Positions 30,305-36,934 of a DNA stretch of 64,000 bases are shown piece after piece. The notes under the pieces were generated by a model that was not told where the DNA came from, did no database searches, and saw nothing but the letters and a program-made list of their open reading frames with translations. This DNA comes from Megalonaias nervosa. Lineage: Eukaryota > Mollusca > Bivalvia > Unionida > Unionidae. The stretch is taken from contig JAECUM010016761.1 in assembly GCA_016617855.1 (NCBI GenBank), positions 42,471 through 106,470 of the forward strand, read 5' to 3'. A program made the position numbers and the translations under genes. Each line of letters begins with the position of its first letter. Position 1 is the stretch's first letter.

Positions 30305-31393
30305 ATGTTTTATAATACAAAATATGATGCCATCGAGAGTTTCAATAGGTTTCGTGAATCTGATAATTATGATGATAACTACGAGCAGGGAATAATTATT
30401 CAGCAGTTCAATAAATTCCACGTATTCTCAGATGACGATGATTTTGACAGATTCGCTAATAATTTTATTAATGAGTCTTCGGTGACCGAAATAATTCCCA
30501 AATTCAGGCTTAGATATCCAGTGTTTGATCTCGACACAAAATACGTGCGTGGGGTAATTAAGTATCTACATAGCGATCGCATAGACATACAAGCAACAGA
30601 CGTACGAATCAACACTGATGATATTATCGATTATTTCGCTACGTTATGTTCGTGCGATCGTGAAAAAGTGTTCTTGTTCGAAACTAACAGTGGTTATCAT
30701 GTTCTATGTAAATCAACGCCAGTAACATTCGATCAGCAACGATATTTAACTGATCGTGCAGGTAATGAAAAGAATCCTGACTGGAAGGTTGATCGACAAG
30801 CTGGTCTTCATAGCATCAAGTTGAATAACACACGGTCTCACAATCCGGGCAAACAAACGCTGTGTAAAAAACTAATTTCACATAATAATCATCTTCAGAG
30901 TCTCTCTGCAAGTGAATTACTCGTCTGCCCAACTTGTATTCAACCTCATCGCGTTGAGATTAAAACTGACATTCATGATACAGCCAATGATATAATCATT
31001 TGTGATGCAATCCCCCCCCCCCCCGCAGATATCGCTAGGATATCTACGATACTTACTGGCAGACCCGATCAGCTTATCAGTGTTGTTAATGTATCAGGAA
31101 ATAGATTTACTATATCAAGAGAACCAGGCCATAGATGTAACATCTGTGAACGCAGACACGGATATAATGAGATACGCGGTTATATCGAAGAAAAATGCGA
31201 TAACTGTCTCGTGTATATCAACGATGATAATTATTCAATCTGCTGTCCTAGATCAACTGGAAAACAAATATACCTGCCGATAGATGATAATAAATCATCA
31301 GATAATAAATCATCAGATGATAAAATCATCTCTGCTGAAACATCTAACGATGTCAAACAAAACAAAAAAAAAATATCTGAGGTATCTGATTAA
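30305..31393 (+). CDS. AEP-type DNA primase with C-terminal zinc ribbon, left copy (open)
   Basis: The frame is open from 30191, but the first ATG is at 30305 (MFYNTKYDAIE). Counting from an upstream TTG at 30227, archaeo-eukaryotic primase motifs are: RYPVFDLDTKYV (DLD at 101-103, metal binding), NSGYHVLC (155-161), and WKVDRQAGLHSIKL (Asp189). A zinc ribbon follows: CNIC at 304-307, His311, CDNC at 324-327 and CC at 339-340. A Ser/Asp-rich tail built from a DNA repeat ends the protein, overlapping the helicase gene by 110 bases. Primase plus UL9-like helicase would be a replication-initiation pair. Open only in this arm, because a C13 tract at 31012-31024 keeps the frame. Confidence 0.7.
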   Translation: MFYNTKYDAIESFNRFRESDNYDDNYEQGIIIQQFNKFHVFSDDDDFDRFANNFINESSVTEIIPKFRLRYPVFDLDTKYVRGVIKYLHSDRIDIQATDVRINTDDIIDYFATLCSCDREKVFLFETNSGYHVLCKSTPVTFDQQRYLTDRAGNEKNPDWKVDRQAGLHSIKLNNTRSHNPGKQTLCKKLISHNNHLQSLSASELLVCPTCIQPHRVEIKTDIHDTANDIIICDAIPPPPADIARISTILTGRPDQLISVVNVSGNRFTISREPGHRCNICERRHGYNEIRGYIEEKCDNCLVYINDDNYSICCPRSTGKQIYLPIDDNKSSDNKSSDDKIISAETSNDVKQNKKKISEVSD

Positions 31394-33566
31394 TGCGCGA
31401 CGTAGATTTCGTTATCCTGGGCATATAACAACTAGAAACGCCGAATACACATACACAGCATTACCAACCCACGAATCAGGACCAGGTTGTAAAGTAATAC
31501 CTGACTCTGACTACATCGATGGTTCTGCATGTGGGATGGGAAAATCTGAATCAGCATGGAAATCATTAAGAGATGATCAATCCGCGCTCGCCTTATCATA
31601 CAGAAAGACACTTACCGAGAAAATCAAATCCGATAATAATATTGAATCCTACATGGACATCGATGGCTGTATTACATTTAATCCTGGAGTTCCTCGTCGA
31701 GTTGTTGTACAATGGGAATCTCTACATAGAATCCGTGGAGTTCCAGATGTAATTATTGTTGATGAATGGCATGGAATCCGCAGACAACAATTCCGCTCAG
31801 CCAAACATAGCAAAGAGCGATGGAATAAATTTTTAGGATTAGTAACGATATGTAAGCGATTAATAATTCTCGACGCAGATGCTAACGATGACGATCTAAT
31901 ATTATTCCGTGATAAACTAGGACGCTCATCGATGAAATTTATCATTAATGATTACAAACCTGATCATGATAAGAAATTTTATATCGAACATTCTCACAAG
32001 AATAATTTACACTCGCTTCTAGAACGATTAAAATCTAAAATCACTAATGATAAAATCGCCATTTTCACGCATAATAAACAAAGGACTGATTACTCTGTTG
32101 AGAATCTAGCTAAACTCATTCAGCATCTAGGATATCGTGTGAGATATTATCATGCTGATACAGACCCTGCTCAGAAGAAATCAGACTTCAGCGGTATCAA
32201 TCACGCATTCGATGATATTGATGTTGTTATCAGCAATCATACTCTTGAAGCCGGAGTTAGCATCGTTGATGATCGATTCAAGACTATGCACGTGTTCTCG
32301 GAAGAATTAGGATCTGTTGAAGCGACCAAGCAGGCGATCCATAGATTCCGCTGTGTCAATGAAATTCATTATTCATCAACGAGAAAACGACGCGCTTGTA
32401 AACTACCGGTATATCGCGAAGGTATCGAAAAGGTTATCGTGGATCGCGAAAGACTGATAGATAACGACACAAAATTATATAGAATTCCAAACGCTGAAGA
32501 TCTACAGACTGGATTTGGATACGCTTATATCAGTGACATTATCGACGAGAATAATTCCATTATCTACTTTACACCAAGATTGGTTAATGCGATGAGAAAT
32601 ACCGGCTATGTAATAATAGAGCCGCCTGTAGATGATTATGAAACGTGGATGAGAAAAAATAATACTGATAAATCATCTAATAAAATCATCTATGATAATG
32701 ATCCTAACGTCGATGAATTTCTAAAAACATCGATAGGTTGTCGAATAAAACAATCCGTGATGATGAAATCATCTGATGATGAATCATCTAATAATGATGA
32801 AATTATCTATGAGAAAATCATCTATGGGAACTCTCCTCGGTATTACAAATACGATCCACATGCGAATCTAGAATCATATCAGGCCAAGAAATCATTCCTT
32901 AGTTACATGTTTCAATGCGATGTTGGTTTATTGCCAGCTGAGCAAATAGAATATCTACATAGAAACTCAACACAGCTAAAGCGAGCTCAGCGAATTATTG
33001 TCGATAAATTTAATAACGGCTGTGCGACTGCAAAAGAAGTATTTCGATCAGATAAAATAAGCCCCAAGGAGAAACTAACGATGATAAGAAAGTTTATAAT
33101 CGCGTTGAATTTACCAGATATCGTATCTGAAGAAGCAACGTTTCTTGATGCAACAACAATACCGATATCAGGATCAGATCTTCGCATGCGTATCAAGAAC
33201 ATGATCGATGATCCAGAACTCGCTCGTGATTATAATAATTTACTTAGTAACTGGCAAAGCATCTTTGAGGTGAGAATCTGGTCTAATAAATTAACCGTCA
33301 AGAACATCATTGAAAAGATTAAAATTATCTACAAGAGTTTCGGTGCATCATTAACCTCAGACAACAAAAACAACACAACAAGATCAGACTATACACTTAT
33401 TTATCCTGTGTGGCCTAAATCAGACTTTGTTGATGATCCTCGCTGGAGAAATTATATCGATCCACGTAAAGAATTCCCTGGCGGTAATGATATCATCGCG
33501 GTAGATCAACACACCACTATGTTGAAGTTTCATGTGTGGAGCGTTAATGGATGGTTCAACGATTAA
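31284..33566 (+). CDS. SF2 helicase of the herpes UL9/origin-binding type, left copy
   Basis: 760 residues from the first ATG; an internal ATG at 31350 (MSNKTKKKYL) is an alternative start. Motifs: Walker A GSACGMGKSESAWKS (about 80-94), Walker B VIIVDEWHGIRR (157-166), LIILDADANDDD (motif III region), IAIFTHNKQRTDYSVENLAK, motif V ISNHTLEAGVSIVDD (316-330) and motif VI KQAIHRFRC (349-357). This set is that of the replication-origin-binding helicases of herpesviruses and some large DNA viruses. A low-complexity insertion at about 464-520 is made of the AAATCATCT repeat. The C-terminal 250 residues are unrecognised. It probably unwinds DNA for the primase encoded upstream. Confidence 0.75.
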   Translation: MIINHQIINHQMIKSSLLKHLTMSNKTKKKYLRYLINARRRFRYPGHITTRNAEYTYTALPTHESGPGCKVIPDSDYIDGSACGMGKSESAWKSLRDDQSALALSYRKTLTEKIKSDNNIESYMDIDGCITFNPGVPRRVVVQWESLHRIRGVPDVIIVDEWHGIRRQQFRSAKHSKERWNKFLGLVTICKRLIILDADANDDDLILFRDKLGRSSMKFIINDYKPDHDKKFYIEHSHKNNLHSLLERLKSKITNDKIAIFTHNKQRTDYSVENLAKLIQHLGYRVRYYHADTDPAQKKSDFSGINHAFDDIDVVISNHTLEAGVSIVDDRFKTMHVFSEELGSVEATKQAIHRFRCVNEIHYSSTRKRRACKLPVYREGIEKVIVDRERLIDNDTKLYRIPNAEDLQTGFGYAYISDIIDENNSIIYFTPRLVNAMRNTGYVIIEPPVDDYETWMRKNNTDKSSNKIIYDNDPNVDEFLKTSIGCRIKQSVMMKSSDDESSNNDEIIYEKIIYGNSPRYYKYDPHANLESYQAKKSFLSYMFQCDVGLLPAEQIEYLHRNSTQLKRAQRIIVDKFNNGCATAKEVFRSDKISPKEKLTMIRKFIIALNLPDIVSEEATFLDATTIPISGSDLRMRIKNMIDDPELARDYNNLLSNWQSIFEVRIWSNKLTVKNIIEKIKIIYKSFGASLTSDNKNNTTRSDYTLIYPVWPKSDFVDDPRWRNYIDPRKEFPGGNDIIAVDQHTTMLKFHVWSVNGWFND

Positions 33567-33608
33567 CAAACCATCAGATTATCAAAATTAACTCTATATC
33601 ACTAATTG

Positions 33609-33657
33609 CTTGATCACCACATTTTTTATATAATGATAATGAAATGTGGTGATCAAG
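33609..33657. terminator. Hairpin after the helicase gene, left arm (first)
   Basis: CTTGATCACCACATTT (33609-33624) pairs with AAATGTGGTGATCAAG (33642-33657), with a 17-base AT loop, 43 bases after the helicase stop. The same core as the 29680 hairpin but a different outer clamp. Mirror copy at 36844-36892. Confidence 0.7.
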
Positions 33658-33700
33658 TATTCATGTTAACAAACCATCAGATTAACCATATATCATAATC

Positions 33701-33754
33701 TGTGAATTCACCATATTTTCTATAATAATAATAATGAAATGTGGTGAATTCACA
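33701..33754. terminator. Hairpin after the helicase gene, left arm (second)
   Basis: TGTGAATTCACCATATTT (33701-33718) pairs with AAATGTGGTGAATTCACA (33737-33754), with one T-G wobble. The clamp TGTGAATTCA is unique to this hairpin and its mirror (36747-36800, which has the wobble on the other strand). It is separated from the previous hairpin by a repeated CATGTTAACAAACCATCAGA segment. Confidence 0.7.
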
Positions 33755-33856
33755 CTATGTTAACTAAGCCAGATGATAAAATCATCTAAGTAACACTGTA
33801 TCATAGAATGCAGATTCTCATAATAAAACATAAAATAATTCTCAATAATAATAATC

Positions 33857-34099
33857 ATGAAAGGCAAGATTGTATTATTTCCAGGAACCGATCAGTATGA
33901 TGCTGCTATGAAAATAACAAACGATAATGAAAGATCAATAATCATGAGAAATGGTATTAAAAATATTTACACTCGAGAATATGTAATTAATGGCTTTTCG
34001 AAAAGATCACTGAGCGATATAACAACAACAACTCGCAAAAATAAAATACAAGATCGTCTGCGAAGAAAATTAGCTAGCAGAACAATACCGTTCAACTAG
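33857..34099 (+). CDS. Unrecognised 80-residue basic protein, left copy
   Basis: Starts MKGKIVLFPGTDQYDAAMKI and ends RLRRKLASRTIPFN; pI clearly basic. No family recognised. It lies 25 bases before the next gene, so the two may be co-transcribed. Its mirror at 36402-36644 differs at four residues in 80, far more per length than the helicase, so the reading frame is kept but changing. Confidence 0.65.
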   Translation: MKGKIVLFPGTDQYDAAMKITNDNERSIIMRNGIKNIYTREYVINGFSKRSLSDITTTTRKNKIQDRLRRKLASRTIPFN

Positions 34100-34123
34100 A
34101 ATTATAATTTTGTTATTATTATA

Positions 34124-34930
34124 ATGAACAACATGGTTAATGATGCGCTTGTTCATGATATTATAAGCGCTGATGAGAATTATTTCTATGATAAAATGAT
34201 CCGCGATGAACACGGTAATGAGTATTATATGCCGCCGCGAGACACCACATTAACCTTCAGATTTATCGATAATGAGATAGTCCCGTTTGTTGGTAAAGAA
34301 TCTAACATATCGCCGTGGTTAGTCAACAATATCATGGACTGGTTTCGATGTGAGTTATTGCGGAGATCTAAAATAATACACATACCAGAAAATGAGATAA
34401 TTAATTATCTCGGCCGCCCTCTTAATGATAAAGAAATCCAAGCAAGGACAACCACCGGTTACACATCTGATAATCGTATCGTTGATATCTTTAAAATCGC
34501 AAAGATTATCTCGGAAGATGATTCTATTGACACGTACAATGATGCGCAGGTTATGTTTATTCTATGTACAGATACGAATTATTTTCAGGATAAAATGATC
34601 CGCGATGAACACGGTAATGAATATTATATGCCGCCGCGAGACACTAAATTAACCTTCAGATTGATCGATAATGAGATAGTCCCGTTTATTGGTATCAAGA
34701 CTAATATATCGCCGTGGTTATTCGACCAGGTCTTGAAATTGTTTTTAATCGAATTCCGGTGGAGATTTAACATACTACGCATGCCAGAATCTGCTATAAT
34801 TAATTATCTCGGCCGCCCTCTTAACGATAAAGAAATTCTAGCCAAGAAAACCGTCGATGATATATTTAATGATTATATTATTGATATCTTTAGAACCGAA
34901 AAGATTCCCAGTGAATCGATGAGCAATTAA
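34124..34930 (+). CDS. Unrecognised protein with two tandem copies of a ~115-residue domain, left copy (truncated)
   Basis: 268 residues. The unit YF.DKMIRDEHGNEYYMPPRD ... EIVPF.G...NISPWL ... P...IINYLGRPLNDKEI ... DIF occurs at about 20-135 and again at 152-262. I do not recognise the domain. Matching to the other arm stops at 34914, so the last residues (ending SMSN) come from the central spacer; the right copy instead has a 25-residue longer end with a basic tail. This copy is thus the truncated one. Confidence 0.65.
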   Translation: MNNMVNDALVHDIISADENYFYDKMIRDEHGNEYYMPPRDTTLTFRFIDNEIVPFVGKESNISPWLVNNIMDWFRCELLRRSKIIHIPENEIINYLGRPLNDKEIQARTTTGYTSDNRIVDIFKIAKIISEDDSIDTYNDAQVMFILCTDTNYFQDKMIRDEHGNEYYMPPRDTKLTFRLIDNEIVPFIGIKTNISPWLFDQVLKLFLIEFRWRFNILRMPESAIINYLGRPLNDKEILAKKTVDDIFNDYIIDIFRTEKIPSESMSN

Positions 34931-35048
34931 AATTAATAACAAACCTGAAATATGAGCAAAAGATAGACAAGGATAAAGTCTCTGATCTAACTATAACAAA
35001 TTATCGTCTAACTATGGCTGCAGCTAAATATCATATGCAACGATAATA

Positions 35049-35222
35049 TCATTGGAGTATAATGTCCATCAACCAGTATAGATATTTAATAATTACTTTA
35101 TGCCATGACCGGCAATCTTGACATCGTTGGCTTTCCCCGTGCTTGATAAAGCTATTGTTACAGTTAATGCAATGTCTATGTGGTGTTAAATAATCATCGC
35201 AATAAATATTACAGTTACTCAT
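35049..35222 (-). CDS. 57-residue zinc-ribbon protein, single copy in the palindrome centre
   Basis: An ATG-started frame on the minus strand, too short for usual length filters. Cys4, Cys8, then Cys18-x2-Cys21 and Cys34-x2-Cys37 (HCINCNNSF ... RCQDCRSWH) make a compact zinc ribbon, followed by a helical end (VIIKYLYWLMDIILQ). It is on the same strand as all but one of the right-arm genes, 270 bases downstream of the duplicated-domain gene, after two hairpins. The dense Cys pattern argues that it is real; no family assigned. Confidence 0.5.
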   Translation of the reverse strand: MSNCNIYCDDYLTPHRHCINCNNSFIKHGESQRCQDCRSWHKVIIKYLYWLMDIILQ

Positions 35223-35292
35223 TAGTGATTGATAGACCTTTCAAATTTGACAACATGATGATTAACACTCGTGATTGTTAGCATAGTGTGAA

Positions 35293-35334
35293 TTCACCAC
35301 ATTCATTATTATTTATTATAGGAAATGTGGTGAA
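35293..35334. terminator. Central hairpin 1
   Basis: TTCACCACATT (35293-35303) pairs with AATGTGGTGAA (35324-35334). The left flank continues like the TGTGAATTCA clamp, but the right flank does not match it, so the clamp is lost on one side and this copy may be damaged or recombinant. Confidence 0.55.
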
Positions 35335-35371
35335 ATACCAAACTGGTTATATCTGAGGGTTTGTTAACATG

Positions 35372-35428
35372 ATTACTTGATCACCACATTTCATTATTAT
35401 TATATAGAAAATGTGGTGATCAAGTAAT
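35372..35428. terminator. Central hairpin 2
   Basis: ATTACTTGATCACCACATTT (35372-35391) pairs perfectly over 20 bp with AAATGTGGTGATCAAGTAAT (35409-35428); loop of 17 bases. Located about 70 bases beyond the 3' end of the right duplicated-domain gene. A near-duplicate of the hairpin at 36844-36892. Confidence 0.7.
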
Positions 35429-35495
35429 CAGTGATATAGAGTTAATTTTGATAATCTGAGACTTCGTTAGCATGATGGTGATTCATAACACTGTA

Positions 35496-36377
35496 TTATT
35501 TCTGCTGCTTTTTTTGACGACGTCTCTTATTCTTTCGGTAATTCGCCGGTCTACCCAATTTGATATTCATTAGATTATTATTAGAATCACTGGGAATCTT
35601 TCCGGTTCTAAAGATATCAATAATATAATCATTAAATATATCATCGACGGTTTTCTTGGCTAGAATTTCTTTATCGTTAAGAGGGCGGCCGAGATAATTA
35701 ATTATAGCAGATTCTGGCATGCGTAGTATGTTAAATCTCCACCAGAATTCGATTAAAAACAATTTCAAGACCTGGTCGAATAACCACGGCGATATATTAG
35801 TCTTGATACCAATAAACGGGACTATCTCATTATCGATCAATCTGAAGGTTAATTTAGTGTCTCGCGGCGGCATATAATATTCATTACCGTGTTCATCGCG
35901 GATCATTTTATCCTGAAAATAATTCGTATCTGTACATAGAATAAACATAACCTGCGCATCATTGTACGTGTCAATAGAATCATCTTCCGAGATAATCTTT
36001 GCGATTTTAAAGATATCAACGATACGATTATCAGATGTGTAACCGGTGGTTGTCCTTGCTTGAATTTCTTTATCATTAAGAGGGCGGCCGAGATAATTAA
36101 TTATCTCATTTTCTGGTATGTGTATTATTTTAAATCTCCGCAATAACTCACATCGAAACCAGTCCATGATATTGTTGACTAACCACGGCGATATGTTAGA
36201 TTCTTTACCAACAAACGGGACTATCTCATTATCGATAAATCTGAAGGTTAATGTGGTGTCTCGCGGCGGCATATAATACTCATTACCGTGTTCATCGCGG
36301 ATCATTTTATCATAGAAATAATTCTCATCAGCGCTTATAATATCATGAACAAGAGCATCATTAACCATGTTGTTCAT
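35496..36377 (-). CDS. Unrecognised protein with two tandem ~115-residue domains, right copy (full length)
   Basis: 293 residues. The same duplicated domain as the left copy, but it continues past the arm boundary with NLMNIKLGRPANYRKN and a strongly basic tail KRRRQKKQQK, a possible nuclear-localisation or nucleic-acid-binding end. Differences from the left copy include Phe for Ser (RRFK) and Trp for Arg (FWWRF). The more complete copy, so the right arm probably represents the original gene order. The basic tail and lack of membrane segments suggest a nuclear, DNA-associated protein (weak inference). Confidence 0.7.
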   Translation of the reverse strand: MNNMVNDALVHDIISADENYFYDKMIRDEHGNEYYMPPRDTTLTFRFIDNEIVPFVGKESNISPWLVNNIMDWFRCELLRRFKIIHIPENEIINYLGRPLNDKEIQARTTTGYTSDNRIVDIFKIAKIISEDDSIDTYNDAQVMFILCTDTNYFQDKMIRDEHGNEYYMPPRDTKLTFRLIDNEIVPFIGIKTNISPWLFDQVLKLFLIEFWWRFNILRMPESAIINYLGRPLNDKEILAKKTVDDIFNDYIIDIFRTGKIPSDSNNNLMNIKLGRPANYRKNKRRRQKKQQK

Positions 36378-36401
36378 TATAATAATAACAAAATTATAAT
36401 T

Positions 36402-36644
36402 CTAGTTGAACGGTATTGTTCTGCTAGATAATTTTCTTCGCAGACGATCTTGCATTTTATTTTTGCGAGTTGTTGTTGTTATATCGCTCAGTGATCTTTT
36501 CGAAAAGCCATTAATTACATATTCTCGAGTGTAAATATTTTTAATACCATTTCTCATGATTATTGATCTTTCATTATTGTTTGTTATTTTCATAGCAGCA
36601 TCATACTGATCGGTTCCTGGAAATAATATAATCTTGCCTTTCAT
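36402..36644 (-). CDS. Unrecognised 80-residue basic protein, right copy
   Basis: The mirror of 33857-34099. Same start and end; substitutions Ile for Val near residue 6, Asn for Asp near 23, Met for Ile near 64 and Ser for Ala near 73. Unrecognised family. Confidence 0.65.
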   Translation of the reverse strand: MKGKIILFPGTDQYDAAMKITNNNERSIIMRNGIKNIYTREYVINGFSKRSLSDITTTTRKNKMQDRLRRKLSSRTIPFN

Positions 36645-36746
36645 GATTATTATTATTAAGAATTATTTTATGTTTTATTATGAGAATCTGCATTCTATGA
36701 TACAGTGCTACTTAGATGATTTTATCATCTGGCTTAGTTAACATAG

Positions 36747-36800
36747 TGTGAATTCACCACATTTCATTATTATTATTATAGAAAATATGGTGAATTCACA
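36747..36800. terminator. Right-arm hairpin with TGTGAATTCA clamp
   Basis: The mirror of 33701-33754. The wobble base sits in the other half of the stem here (AAATATGG against CCACATTT), so pairing is kept though the bases differ from a perfect match. Confidence 0.65.
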
Positions 36801-36843
36801 GATTATGATATATGGTTAATCTGATGGTTTGTTAACATGAATA

Positions 36844-36892
36844 CTTGATCACCACATTTCATTATTATTATATAGAAAATGTGGTGATCAAG
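36844..36892. terminator. Right-arm hairpin with CTTGATCA clamp
   Basis: The mirror of 33609-33657: a perfect 16 bp stem CTTGATCACCACATTT, 43 bases after the right helicase stop. Confidence 0.65.
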
Positions 36893-36934
36893 TAATCAGT
36901 GATATAGAGTTAATTTTGATAATCTGATGGTTTG

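Larger units (their letters stand above)
28864..34914 (+). repeat. Left arm of the palindrome (6051 bp)
   Basis: Position x in this arm pairs with 70500-x in the outer part and 70501-x in the inner part. The switch occurs at a C13/G12 tract (31012-31024 against 39477-39488). The arm ends at 34914, where the sequence stops matching the complement of the right arm, within the last gene. Confidence 0.95.
34915..35586. other. Central asymmetric spacer of the palindrome
   Basis: 672 bp present once. It contains the C-terminal end of the right copy of the duplicated-domain gene (down to 35496), two hairpins (35293-35334 and 35372-35428), a 57-residue zinc-ribbon frame, and AT-rich sequence. About 100 bp around 35360-35463 duplicates 36830-36935 of the right arm. 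It looks like the continuation of the right arm joined to a truncated left arm at 34914/34915. Confidence 0.8.

Noticed and set aside
31649..33202. Reverse-strand open frames within the helicase and primase
   Set aside because: They are shadows of the strongly supported genes on the other strand and appear identically in both arms for that reason.
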